Positions 1 to 8,595 of a DNA stretch of 64,000 nt are shown here, piece after piece (the stretch's first letter is position 1; each line of letters begins with the position of its first letter). A program made the translations under genes and the position numbers. The notes beneath the pieces were generated by a model. It had not been told where the DNA came from and ran no database searches. It saw nothing but the letters and a program-made list of their open reading frames with translations. Source of the stretch: Streptomyces parvulus (lineage in GTDB: Bacteria; Actinomycetota; Actinomycetes; Streptomycetales; Streptomycetaceae); contig NZ_BMRX01000021.1 in NCBI RefSeq assembly GCF_014648855.1, positions 1 through 64,000 on the forward strand, given 5' to 3'.

Positions 1-57
1 ACAGCGCCGATGGTACTGCAGGGGGGACCCTGTGGGAGAGTAGGACGCCGCCGAACA
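1..57 (+). rRNA. rrf: 5S ribosomal RNA, 3' end (partial)
   Basis: The first bases match the conserved 3' part of actinobacterial 5S rRNA, with GATGGTACTGC followed by a purine-rich stretch and CCTGTGGGAGAGTAGGACGC, ending near CCGAACAA. The 5' part and the rest of the rrn operon lie upstream of the window. A strong hairpin follows 12 bases downstream, as expected at the end of an rRNA operon. Confidence 0.93.
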
Positions 58-68
58 ATTATTGCGTA

Positions 69-102
69 GAAAGCCCCGCACCGGGAACGGTGCGGGGCTT
101 TC
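69..102 (+). terminator. rRNA operon intrinsic terminator
   Basis: A perfect 14-bp inverted repeat (69-82 and 89-102) with a 6-base loop starts about 12 bases after the 5S end. The stem core is GCCCCGCACC. No long U tract follows, which is usual in Streptomyces. Confidence 0.85.
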
Positions 103-120
103 TTGCGTTTAGGGGCGCAT

Positions 121-789
121 TTATGACGGCCTCACCAATTGGGTGTCGTAGGCCAGGATCACCGCCTGCACGCGGTCGCGTGAGCCCGTCTTGGACAGGA
201 TGCGGCCGACATGGGTCTTCACCGTCGACTCGGCGAGGTGCAGGCGTTCCGCTATCTCCGTGTTGGTCCAGCCCTGGCCCAGGACGCGCAGGATCTCGGT
301 CTCGCGGTCGGTGAGGGACGTCAGCCGCGGGTCGAGGGCGTCGTCGGGTTCGGTCGCCGTGTGCGGCAGGTGGTGGACGTACGCGTCGAGCAGGCGGCGG
401 GTGAGGCCGGGGGCGACCACCGCGTCGCCCGAGGCGACCGACCGGATGCCGGCCAGCAGCTCCTCGGGCTGGGCGTCCTTGACGAGGAAGCCGGAGGCAC
501 CGGCGCGCAGGCCCGCGTAGGCGTACTCGTCGAGGTCGAAGGTGGTGAGGATGAGGATCCTGGTGCGGCCGCCGGTCGCGACGATGCGGCGGGTGGCCTC
601 GATGCCGTCCAGGCCGGGCATGCGGACGTCCATGAGGACGACGTCGGGGTGGAGTTCGGCCGCCAGGCGGACGGCCTCGGCACCGCCCGGCGCCTCACCC
701 ACGACCGTCATGTCGTCCTGGCTCTCCAGGAGCATGCGGAAGCCGAAGCGCTGGAGGGGCTGGTCGTCGGCGATGAGGACGGTGGTCAC
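121..789 (-). CDS. NarL/LuxR-family response regulator
   Basis: This is a 222-aa DNA-binding response regulator. Residues 1-120 form a receiver domain with acidic D8/D9, phospho-acceptor D54 in VLMDVRMPG, T82 and K104. Residues 155-215 form a LuxR helix-turn-helix (LTDRETEILRVLGQGWTNTEIA, then STVKTHVGRIL). The GTG start overlaps the stop of the upstream histidine kinase gene in a GTGA, so the pair is translationally coupled. The regulated genes are not evident; no operator could be assigned. The location right behind an rrn operon is probably incidental. Confidence 0.93.
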   Translation of the reverse strand: MTTVLIADDQPLQRFGFRMLLESQDDMTVVGEAPGGAEAVRLAAELHPDVVLMDVRMPGLDGIEATRRIVATGGRTRILILTTFDLDEYAYAGLRAGASGFLVKDAQPEELLAGIRSVASGDAVVAPGLTRRLLDAYVHHLPHTATEPDDALDPRLTSLTDRETEILRVLGQGWTNTEIAERLHLAESTVKTHVGRILSKTGSRDRVQAVILAYDTQLVRPS

Positions 790-2048
790 TGCGGGGATTC
801 CTCCGGTAGGTGCAGATGGACGCGCCAGCCCAGGTCGGGATGCGGGCGCGGGCCGGCTTCGAGTGTGCCGCCGTACAGGGACGTCCGCTCGCGCATTCCG
901 GGCAGGCCGCGGCCGCCGGGACGGGCGGGGGGCGGGCTGGACCGGGCGGTGTCGGTGACGGTGAGGGTCACGGCGCCGCCGGCCTCGTGCGAGAGGTCGA
1001 CGTGTGCGGTGGCGCCGGGGCCGGCGTGCTTGAGGGTGTTGGTGAGGGCTTCCTGGATGACGCGGTAGAGGGTGAGCTGGCGGCCCTCGGGCAGGGTGGT
1101 GCCGCCCTTGACGGTCGCGGCGACGGGGAGGCCGGCCCTGCGGACGCCGTCGAGGAGCCGGTCGAGGTCGGTGAGGGCGGGCTGCGGGGCGAGGTCTGCG
1201 GCCGGCGGGCCGTCCTGGTCGTCGTCGCGCAGGACGTCCAGCAGGCGGCGGAGTTCGGCCAGGGCCTGCCGGCTGGTGGTGCCGATCGCGTCGAGCGCCT
1301 GGGCGGCCCGCTCGGGGGACTTGGCGGCGGCGTACCGGCCGCCGTCGGCGAGGCCCGTGATGACGGACAGGTTGTGGCCGATGATGTCGTGCATCTCGCG
1401 GGCTATGCGGGCGCGTTCGGCGGCGGCGGCGAGCCGGACCTGCTGGTCGCGCTCGGTCTCCAGGCGGTGGGCGCGTTCCTCCAGTACCTCGGTGTGGTCG
1501 CGCCGGGTGCGGACGGTGACCGCGATCAGGGCGACGACACCGACGGACAGCAGGACCGAACCGATCTGCTGGGTCCAGGAGCCCCCTTCACCGTGCCGGA
1601 CCGCGCTGACGACCGCGGGGGTGGTCAGCAGGGCGGTCACCCACCACAGGGAGCGCAGCGGCCCGCGCAGGGTGAGGTGGAAGACGAGGACCAGTTGGAG
1701 GTGGGACACCTGGAGGGCGGCGCCCGTCCAGGCGTTCACCAGGGCGAACGGAACCGTGACGAGGAGCGCGGCCAGGGGGTGGCGGCGCCGCGGCAGCAGG
1801 GGGACGGTGAGGCCGAGGCTGAGGGCCAGCACCAGGACGACCGGCACGTCGAGGTCGTGGGCGGTGCTGCGCCAGCCGCCGCTGACCAGGTCGATCAGGG
1901 CCGCGGCGACCCAGAAGGCGGTGAAGTGCAGGTCCCACACGAGCGGGCGGCGGCGGTCGAAGGCGCGCAGGGCCCGGGTGACGCGCTGGACGTGCTCGGT
2001 GAGGGGTTCGGCCGCCCGGTCCTCGGGGGCGCTCTTCACGGGCTCCAT
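786..2048 (-). CDS. NarL-type sensor histidine kinase
   Basis: This 420-aa membrane kinase is the partner of the response regulator that overlaps its stop. The N-terminal half has about five hydrophobic segments. A HisKA_3 dimerisation region follows with phospho-acceptor His near residue 220 in REMHDIIGHNLSV, then an HATPase_c domain (NTLKHAGPGA; GRGLPGMRERTSLYGG). The ATG at 2048 (MEPVKSAPED) was chosen because the longer 452-aa version would run into the divergent acetyltransferase gene. No sensory domain outside the membrane segments is visible, so the signal is unknown. Confidence 0.9.
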   Translation of the reverse strand: MEPVKSAPEDRAAEPLTEHVQRVTRALRAFDRRRPLVWDLHFTAFWVAAALIDLVSGGWRSTAHDLDVPVVLVLALSLGLTVPLLPRRRHPLAALLVTVPFALVNAWTGAALQVSHLQLVLVFHLTLRGPLRSLWWVTALLTTPAVVSAVRHGEGGSWTQQIGSVLLSVGVVALIAVTVRTRRDHTEVLEERAHRLETERDQQVRLAAAAERARIAREMHDIIGHNLSVITGLADGGRYAAAKSPERAAQALDAIGTTSRQALAELRRLLDVLRDDDQDGPPAADLAPQPALTDLDRLLDGVRRAGLPVAATVKGGTTLPEGRQLTLYRVIQEALTNTLKHAGPGATAHVDLSHEAGGAVTLTVTDTARSSPPPARPGGRGLPGMRERTSLYGGTLEAGPRPHPDLGWRVHLHLPEESPQ

Positions 2049-2142
2049 CCGACCATGGTCGCGGGCGGCGGGCCGGTGCGCGTCCGTCCGGGGGCCGTAT
2101 ATCGGGTGAGAGGTCTGGTACCCGGGTACTACGGTGACCGCC

Positions 2143-2703
2143 ATGAGTGCCTCGGTCCCCGGTGACTACGTGATCCGTTCCCTACGCGCCGACGAGTGGC
2201 CCGCCGTCAAGGAGCTGCGCCTGCGCGCGCTGCGGGATCCGCTGGCGCACCTCGCCTACCTGGACACGTACGACGAGGCCGTGGCGCGGCCGGACTCCTT
2301 CTGGCGGGAGCGGGCGGCCCGGAGCGCCGAGGGTGCGTCGGGGGCTCGGCAGTTCGTCGCGGAGGGGCCGGGCGGGCTGTGGCTGGGCACGTTGACCGTG
2401 CTGGTGGAGGAGGCCGGGTCGGAGGACTGGGCCGGGTTCCCCGTGGAGCGGCGTCAGGGACACGTCGTGGGCGTGTTCGTGCGGCCGGAGTGGCGGGGCA
2501 GCGGGCTGTCCAAGGCGCTGTTCGCCGCGGGCCTGGAGTGGGCGTGGGCGAGCGGTCTGGAGCGGGTGCGGCTCATCGTGCACCCGGACAACGCGCGGGC
2601 GCAGGGCGCGTACCTGAAGGCCGGGTTCGTGCCGAGTGGCCAGACGGTGCCCCTGGCGGGTGGCCCCGGTGACCACGAGCTGGAGTTCGTGGCGGAGCGC
2701 TGA
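2143..2703 (+). CDS. GNAT-family N-acetyltransferase
   Basis: The 186-aa protein has the GNAT fold signature. Motif A (VVGVFVRPEWRGSGLSKALF) is followed by motif B around HPDNARAQGAYLKAGF. The substrate cannot be read from the sequence. It is divergent from the histidine kinase, with about 95 bases between starts. The ATG at 2143 is preferred over the in-frame GTG at 2134. The 3' end faces the T4SS-like cluster, and only 29 bases separate the convergent stops. Confidence 0.88.
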   Translation: MSASVPGDYVIRSLRADEWPAVKELRLRALRDPLAHLAYLDTYDEAVARPDSFWRERAARSAEGASGARQFVAEGPGGLWLGTLTVLVEEAGSEDWAGFPVERRQGHVVGVFVRPEWRGSGLSKALFAAGLEWAWASGLERVRLIVHPDNARAQGAYLKAGFVPSGQTVPLAGGPGDHELEFVAER

Positions 2704-2732
2704 GGGGCCGCCGGGCGGGGCAACGGCAGGGT

Positions 2733-4256
2733 CTAGACCGGGAGTTCGTCGTGGGGCCAGCGGGCGCGGCCCTGTTCGCGGGAGCGGAGCAGGGCCAGGG
2801 TCGGCATGCCACGGTCCGCGCCTTGGGCCAGCAGGTCCGGGAGCTGGGGGAGCGGGGCCACGGCGGCGACGTCGTCCAGGACGAGGGTCGTTGGTGGGTC
2901 GAGGCGACCGGAGGATGACCGTTCGGCCATGCGCCGGCCGCGCTCGACCACGCTGGAGACGAGCGCCGTCAGCAGCGGCATCGCGCCGGGGCTCGTACGA
3001 GGGTCCTCGATGGATTCCCCCACCACGTAAAGGGTGCCCTGTTCGTGGACGAAGGAATCCAAGGCGAGGGCATCAGTTCGGTTGGGAGTGCACGCTTCCC
3101 GGATGTTGACCGTGGAGAGGGCGGCGAGGGCCCTGCTGGTCAGCTGCTGGGCCATGTCCCGGCGTTCGGGGTGGGCGGTGAGGGCGGCCTCCAGTTCGCC
3201 CGCCGCGCCGGCCGCCGCCTTGGGGTGGGTGCGCAGGACGCGTACGGCGTCCTGGACCTGGAGTCCCTGGGACCAGCGGTGGACGTGCCGGACGGTGCGG
3301 CCGTCGATGGCGGCGGCGTGGAGGTAGCTGCGCAGCAGGAGTTCGGCGGTGTCGCTGACGGCCTGGTCGAGCCGGGAGGTGGGGCGGACGGGGGCGAGGA
3401 GCGCGGCCGCCCTGGTGGTGGCGGTCGGTCCGTCCTCGCAGCCCGCGGTGGGGGACCAGTGGAGGCGGGCGGGGGTGTCGCAGAGGTGGGCGGGGTCGTA
3501 GAGGTGGACCGGGCCCAGCTTGGCGCGGGCGTCCTTCGTGTCGGACCAGAGGGCCGGGTTGGAGGTGACGACGAGGGCCGCGCCGTCCGCGTCGCGCAGG
3601 GCCTGTGCCGCGGTGGCGTGGCGGGTGGCCGGCGGGCCGTAGTGCACGGCGCCTTCGGCGCGGTGGGTCTCCCAGCCGGCCACCGGCTTGGCCTCGGCCA
3701 CGGGGGTGACGGGCTGTGCCTCCGGGACGGACGGCTGCTGCTCCGCCGCTCTGGGGACGGGTACCTCGTGCACCGGCTCCCGCACGGGCTCGGGCTCGGG
3801 CTCGCGCACGGGCTGCGGCTCCCGCGCGGGCTGTGGCTCCCGCATGGGCTGCGGCTCCCGCACGGGCTCGGCCGCCGCCTGCGCCCGCCGCCGCTGCCGT
3901 ACCGCCCGCCACCGGGCCACCGTGCCCATGACGAAGACCGCGAGGACGATCAGCACCAGCAGCTGGCCGATGAACAGGCCCCAGAACAGGCCGTACCCGG
4001 AGAGGGCGCCCGGTGGGGCGTCGGGCCAGGCGGCGGGGATGTCGTGGGGCTCGGAGACCAGCTCGCGCATGGCCAGCGGGGTGCCGGTGAAGGTCACGCC
4101 CGAGGGCCAGGCGCCGTGCGTGAAGAGGGCGGCCAGGCCGGTCGCCGTCCACACCAGCAGGGTCATGCCGAGGAGGAAGGCGAGTAAACCGACCAGCAGG
4201 CCGTCCGGGATGCCGCCCTGGGCGGGCCGCTGGTCGCGGTGGTCGTCCGGTCTCAT
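2733..4256 (-). CDS. VirD4/TraG-like coupling-protein homologue with degenerate Walker A
   Basis: The 507-aa protein resembles actinobacterial TraG/VirD4 proteins, which couple substrates to type IV secretion. Two membrane segments (about 20-45 and 88-115) precede a Pro/Glu/Arg linker with repeated REPQP units (130-165). A nucleotide-binding-like region follows: LVVTSNP, LGPVHLYDP, and a Walker B-like TTLVLDDVAAVAP near 456-468. Where a P-loop is expected (206-216) the sequence is YGPPATRHATA, with no GK[ST]. The protein ends about 45 residues after Walker B, shorter than typical relatives. Codon 24 is TTA (plus strand 4185-4187), implying bldA-dependent translation. The start at 4256 sits 20 bases after the VirB4-like stop. 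The longer open frame upstream of it is only a shadow. Confidence 0.8.
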   Translation of the reverse strand: MRPDDHRDQRPAQGGIPDGLLVGLLAFLLGMTLLVWTATGLAALFTHGAWPSGVTFTGTPLAMRELVSEPHDIPAAWPDAPPGALSGYGLFWGLFIGQLLVLIVLAVFVMGTVARWRAVRQRRRAQAAAEPVREPQPMREPQPAREPQPVREPEPEPVREPVHEVPVPRAAEQQPSVPEAQPVTPVAEAKPVAGWETHRAEGAVHYGPPATRHATAAQALRDADGAALVVTSNPALWSDTKDARAKLGPVHLYDPAHLCDTPARLHWSPTAGCEDGPTATTRAAALLAPVRPTSRLDQAVSDTAELLLRSYLHAAAIDGRTVRHVHRWSQGLQVQDAVRVLRTHPKAAAGAAGELEAALTAHPERRDMAQQLTSRALAALSTVNIREACTPNRTDALALDSFVHEQGTLYVVGESIEDPRTSPGAMPLLTALVSSVVERGRRMAERSSSGRLDPPTTLVLDDVAAVAPLPQLPDLLAQGADRGMPTLALLRSREQGRARWPHDELPV

Positions 4257-4276
4257 GCGTCCGGTCCTCCCCGTTC

Positions 4277-5689
4277 CTACGCCACCGTCGATTCGGACGA
4301 GTCGCCGATGTGCTGCTCCATGAAGGCCGCCGCCCTCTCCTCCGCCTCCAGCTCCGCGGCGCGCAGTGCGTCGTCGCCGAGGTCCGCGGAGGACTCGGTC
4401 ATCGCGCGGTCGGTGAAGACCAGGGGGCGCTCGGTCTCGGTGATCAGGTGCTTGACCACCTGGACGTTGCCGTTGACGTCCCACACCGCGATGCCCGGAG
4501 TGAGGGTCGGGATGATCTCCACGGCCCAGCGTGGCAGGCCGAGGACGCGTCCCGTGGCCCGTGCCTCGTCGGCCTTCTGGGCGTAGATGGTCCGGGTGGA
4601 GGCCATCTTTAGGATGGCCGCGGCCTCTCTGGCGGCCGCGCCGTCGACGACGTCCGACAGGTGGTGCACCACCGCGACGAACGACAGGCCGAGCCGGCGG
4701 CCGAACTTGAGCAGCCGTTGGAACAGCTGGGCCACGAAGGGGCTGTTGATGATGTGCCAGGCCTCCTCGACCAGGAAGATGCGCTTCTTCCGGTCGGGGC
4801 GGATCCAGGTGTGCTCCAGCCAGACGCCGACGATGGCCATGAGGATCGGCATGGCGATGGAGTTGCGGTCGATGTGGGAGAGGTCGAAGACGATCAGCGG
4901 GGCGTCGAGGTCGATGCCGACGGTGGTCGGGCCGTCGAACATGCCGCGCAGGTCGCCGTCGACGAGGCGGTCGAGGACCAGCGCCACGTCCAGGCCCCAG
5001 GCCCGTACGTCGTCTATGGCGACGTTCATCGCCTCGGCGGACTCCGGCTCGGGGTGGCGGAGCCGCTCGACGATGTCGGTCAGGACCGGCTGGCGTTCGA
5101 CGATGGTCTCGTTGACGTAGGCGTGCGCGACCTTGAGGGCGAAGCCGGAGCGCTCGTCGAGGCCGTGGCCCATGGCGACCTCGATGATCGTCCGCAGCAG
5201 CGCCAGCTGCCCCGTGGTCGTGATCGCCGGGTCGAGGGGGTTGAGCCGGATGCCGTGGTCCAGGGCGGCGGCCGGGTCCAGCCGGATGGGCGTTATGCCC
5301 AGCTCCTCGGCGATGAGGTTCCACTCGCCGACGCCGTCCTCGCCCTGTGCGTCCAGGACGACGACCTGGCGGTCGCGGAAGCGGAGCTGGCGCAGGACGT
5401 ACGTCTTCTCCAGCGCCGACTTGCCGTTGCCGGACTCGCCGAGCACCAGCCAGTGCGGGGCGGGCAGTTGCTGGCCGTAGAGCTGGAAGGGGTCGTAGAT
5501 GTAGCCCTTGCCGGAGTACACCTCGCGGCCGATGATCACGCCGGAGTCGCCGAGGCCGGGCGCGGCGGTGGGCAGGTAGACGGCCTGGGCCTGGCCCGTG
5601 GAGGTGCGGACGGGGAGGCGGGTCGTCTCCACCTTCCCGAAGAGGAAGGACGTGAAGGCCTCGGTGAGGACGGACAGCGGGTCCCGCAT
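4277..5689 (-). CDS. VirB4-like ATPase (C-terminal domain protein), type IV secretion
   Basis: This 470-aa RecA-like secretion ATPase matches the C-terminal half of VirB4/TraC proteins. It has Walker A GESGNGKS at 84-91 and Walker B RIFLVEEAW at 303-311, followed by the family-typical HIINSPFVAQLFQRLLKFGRR stretch in which the enzyme contacts its neighbours. The VirB4 N-terminal domain is absent here and appears to be encoded by the gene just upstream. A TAGGGG ribosome-binding site precedes the ATG. Predicted role: energising assembly or substrate transfer at the inner face of the membrane. Confidence 0.88.
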   Translation of the reverse strand: MRDPLSVLTEAFTSFLFGKVETTRLPVRTSTGQAQAVYLPTAAPGLGDSGVIIGREVYSGKGYIYDPFQLYGQQLPAPHWLVLGESGNGKSALEKTYVLRQLRFRDRQVVVLDAQGEDGVGEWNLIAEELGITPIRLDPAAALDHGIRLNPLDPAITTTGQLALLRTIIEVAMGHGLDERSGFALKVAHAYVNETIVERQPVLTDIVERLRHPEPESAEAMNVAIDDVRAWGLDVALVLDRLVDGDLRGMFDGPTTVGIDLDAPLIVFDLSHIDRNSIAMPILMAIVGVWLEHTWIRPDRKKRIFLVEEAWHIINSPFVAQLFQRLLKFGRRLGLSFVAVVHHLSDVVDGAAAREAAAILKMASTRTIYAQKADEARATGRVLGLPRWAVEIIPTLTPGIAVWDVNGNVQVVKHLITETERPLVFTDRAMTESSADLGDDALRAAELEAEERAAAFMEQHIGDSSESTVA

Positions 5690-5701
5690 CTGGCTCAGCC
5701 C

Positions 5702-7261
5702 CTACCTTCGGATGCCGGTGGCGAACGGAAGTGTGTTCACGAAGGCGCGATGGTGCTCACGGTCGCACCACTCCAGTTTCAGGTACGACTTCCCGGCCGA
5801 GGCCCTTATCGTCCGCTTGTCGCGGGCGAGGGCCTCGGGGGTGCGGGAGGAGACGGTGATGTAGCCGACGAGGTTGACACCGGCCGCGCCGCTGGCGAGG
5901 TCCTCGCCGCGCTGGTCGAGGCGGCCGTGGGCGGCGATGTCGCGGGGGTCCACGGTCCGGTTCATCTTGGCGGCGCGGGACGCCTCGGCGTCGTCGTTGG
6001 TCTTCTCGGTCAGCATGCGCTCGATGGCGACCTCGGTGGGTTCGAGGTCCATGGTCACGGCGACCGTGCGGATGACGTCCGGGGTGTGGACGAGGAGCGG
6101 CGCGAGGAAGTTCACGCCGACCGGGGTCATCGGCCACTCCTTGATCCAGGCGGTGGCGTGGCACCAGGGGGCCCGGGTGGAGGACTCGCGGGTCTTGGCC
6201 TGGAGGTAGGTGGGCTCCATGGCGTCCAGCTCGGCCGGCCAGGCGTTGCGCTTGGTCATCGCCTGGATGTGGTCGATGGGGTGGTCCGGGTCGTACATGG
6301 CGTGTACGAGGGAGGCGAGGCGGCCCTGGCCGAGGGGCTGGCGTACGCGGATGTCGGCTTCCTGGAGGCGGGAGCAGATGTCGGTCAGCTCGCGGGCCAT
6401 GACGACGGCGAGGCCGCCGTCGCGGTCCAGCTTGCGTCCACCCGCCGAGCGGGCGGCGCGGGCCATGGCGTTGGCCTCGGCGGCCAGGTCGCGGTTGTAG
6501 TGCATGCAGGCGATGAGGTACGCGCGGTGCTGCTCGCTGCTGGTGGACACCATCGACTGGAGCTGGTCGTACGACTGCTGGAGCCAGGGCAGGGCCTTGG
6601 CGTCGCCGCGCTGGGCGACGTCCTTGGCGTGCGCGTCGGGGTCGGCGGGCAGGGTGCGGGCCAGCATCTGGATGCGGGTGACGAAGCCGTCGCCGTTGGC
6701 CACGTGCTTGAGCAGGGTGCCGAAGCGGTCGACGAGGGCTTCCTGGTCCTCGGAGTCGCGCAGGCCGACGCCGGGGCCCTCGATCTCGATGGCGGCGGTG
6801 ACGGTCTTGCGGTCGGCGTGCAGCAGTACGGCGATCTCGTCGGGCCCGAAAGGCGCCGCCAGCCAGCTGATGCGGCCGATGCCGGGCGGCGGGCCGACCT
6901 CGACCTCGCGGCCGTCGATGCGGGTGCCGGCCTCGACGGCGCCGGAGCGGTAGGTGGTGCCGTTGCGCAGCGTGCGCTTGAAGCTGCGGTTGATCTCGAA
7001 CCACTTGTAGAACGTGCGGTGCTTGTACGGCACGTAGACGGCCGCCAGCGCGAGCATCGGGAAGCCGCAGAGCAGCACGATGCGCAGGGAGAGGACGGGG
7101 ACGAGGAGCCCGCACATCATGCCGAGGAAGGCGCCCACGACGATCAGCGCGATCTCACCGGTCTCGCGGTTGCGGCCGACGATCGCGTTCGGCCGGGCGC
7201 GGCCGATCAGATACGTACGGCGGGGCGTGACCGGATGGGACACGTGGGACTCGGTCGTCAA
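5702..7261 (-). CDS. SCO6880-family membrane protein (VirB3/VirB4 N-terminal-like)
   Basis: The 519-aa protein has two adjacent membrane segments (about 40-85) in a VirB3/PrgI-like arrangement, then a long soluble part resembling the N-terminal domain of VirB4. This suggests that VirB4 is split between this gene and the ATPase gene, whose start lies 12 bases after this stop. The start is a TTG at 7261 overlapping the upstream stop as TTGA; a perfect AGGAGGTGA ribosome-binding site 8 bases ahead supports it. Assignment to the SCO6880-type family is from memory; the split-VirB4 reading is inference. Confidence 0.78.
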   Translation of the reverse strand: MTTESHVSHPVTPRRTYLIGRARPNAIVGRNRETGEIALIVVGAFLGMMCGLLVPVLSLRIVLLCGFPMLALAAVYVPYKHRTFYKWFEINRSFKRTLRNGTTYRSGAVEAGTRIDGREVEVGPPPGIGRISWLAAPFGPDEIAVLLHADRKTVTAAIEIEGPGVGLRDSEDQEALVDRFGTLLKHVANGDGFVTRIQMLARTLPADPDAHAKDVAQRGDAKALPWLQQSYDQLQSMVSTSSEQHRAYLIACMHYNRDLAAEANAMARAARSAGGRKLDRDGGLAVVMARELTDICSRLQEADIRVRQPLGQGRLASLVHAMYDPDHPIDHIQAMTKRNAWPAELDAMEPTYLQAKTRESSTRAPWCHATAWIKEWPMTPVGVNFLAPLLVHTPDVIRTVAVTMDLEPTEVAIERMLTEKTNDDAEASRAAKMNRTVDPRDIAAHGRLDQRGEDLASGAAGVNLVGYITVSSRTPEALARDKRTIRASAGKSYLKLEWCDREHHRAFVNTLPFATGIRR

Positions 7262-8595
7262 CGCCCGTCACCTCCTGTGCTCTTGCTGTTGCGGGTGTTG
7301 CTGGCGTGGGGCGTGTTCACCGGGCTGCCGGAGCGCGGTGCGGGTGCGGCGGAGGGGACATTTCCGCCGCCGCCGTTCGAGGGGCGCGAGCTGTGCGCGG
7401 CGACTCCGCCGGAGGCGGGGTTCGAGGGGCGGGCGGCGGAGGAGGACGAGGACTGGCCGCCGCCGTCGCCGTTGTTGCGGGCGCTGTGGGTCCTGATGCC
7501 CTGGGCGACGAGGTTCGCCGGGGAGCTGATCACCGCGGCGGCCTTGCCCTCCGCGCCCTGCATGATGCGGTTGTTGCGGCTGTTGGCGATCTCGTCGCCG
7601 AAGCCCGGGACGAAGCGGTAGATCATCGCCGAGGCGAAGATCGCCAGCAGGATGATGGCGAGGCCGGAGACGACGGCGGAGAAGGCGTCGGGGCCGTCGT
7701 CGGCGGACAGGGCGCCGGCCAGTCCGAGGACGATGACGACGACCGGCTTGACGAGGATCACGGCGATCATGATCCCGGCCCAGCGGCGGACGTGGCCCCA
7801 CAGGTTCTTGTCGACCAGGCCGGCGTAGACGACGGTGCCGAGCAGGGCGCCGACGTAGAGCAGGGCGGCGCGGATGACGAGTTCCAGCCAGAGGACGCCG
7901 GCGGCGAGGATCGACACCAGGGAGACGACGATCAGCATGATCGGTCCGCCGCCGATGTCCTCGCCCTTCTCCAGGGCGCCGGAGAACGTGCCGAAGAAGG
8001 TGTCCGTCTGGTTGCCGGTGGTCTTGGCGAGGACGTCGGTGACGCCGTCGGTCGCGGACACGACGGTGTAGAGGATCAGCGGCGTGAACGCGGAGGCGAG
8101 GACGGTGAGCCAGAGGAACCCGATGGCCTCGGAGAGCGCGGTGGTGAGGGGGACGCCGCGCACCGCCCGCTTGGCGACGGCCAGCAGCCACAGGAGGAGC
8201 GTGAGGATGGTCGACGCCGCGAAGACGACGGCGTACTGCTGGAGGAACTTCGGGTTCGTGAAGTCGACGTTGGCGGTGTCCTGGACGGCGGCGCTGAGCT
8301 TGTCGACGGTCCAGGAGGCGGCGTTGGCGCAGCCCTTCGCGAGGGACGAGAGGGGGTCGAGGGTGGAGGTGATGCCGTTGCCGCCCCCACCGCCACCTCC
8401 GGTGGACCCGCCGCCTTCGCCTCGTTCGCAGTAGTCCTTGGCGGGGCCGCGGATGAGGTCGCAGGGGTCGTCACTCGCCGCGGGTGTGGGCGTGGGTGTG
8501 GGTGCGGCGACGGCCCGGGTGGCCAGCAGCACCGCAGAGGCCTGCACTGCGGTGAGAGCGGCCGCGACCTTGAGGAAGCGGTGGTTAGCGCGCAT
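7258..8595 (-). CDS. VirB6/TrbL-like polytopic membrane protein
   Basis: The 445-aa protein starts with a cleavable-looking signal sequence (MRANHRFLKVAAALTAVQAS, cut near AVAA). A Pro/Thr and glycine-rich spacer with an eight-residue glycine run follows. About six membrane segments lie between 120 and 345. The C-terminal tail of about 100 residues is disordered and rich in Ser/Asn/Gly. This layout is typical of the VirB6/TrbL channel component. It overlaps the next gene by 4 bases and the previous one by 11 bases, so the operon is tightly coupled. Confidence 0.78.
   Translation of the reverse strand: MRANHRFLKVAAALTAVQASAVLLATRAVAAPTPTPTPAASDDPCDLIRGPAKDYCERGEGGGSTGGGGGGGNGITSTLDPLSSLAKGCANAASWTVDKLSAAVQDTANVDFTNPKFLQQYAVVFAASTILTLLLWLLAVAKRAVRGVPLTTALSEAIGFLWLTVLASAFTPLILYTVVSATDGVTDVLAKTTGNQTDTFFGTFSGALEKGEDIGGGPIMLIVVSLVSILAAGVLWLELVIRAALLYVGALLGTVVYAGLVDKNLWGHVRRWAGIMIAVILVKPVVVIVLGLAGALSADDGPDAFSAVVSGLAIILLAIFASAMIYRFVPGFGDEIANSRNNRIMQGAEGKAAAVISSPANLVAQGIRTHSARNNGDGGGQSSSSSAARPSNPASGGVAAHSSRPSNGGGGNVPSAAPAPRSGSPVNTPHASNTRNSKSTGGDGR

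Noticed and set aside
4661..7621. 986-codon plus-strand open frame
   Set aside because: It is antisense to the VirB4-like and SCO6880-like genes; its Gly/Val/Asp/Arg-rich composition reflects GC bias rather than a protein.
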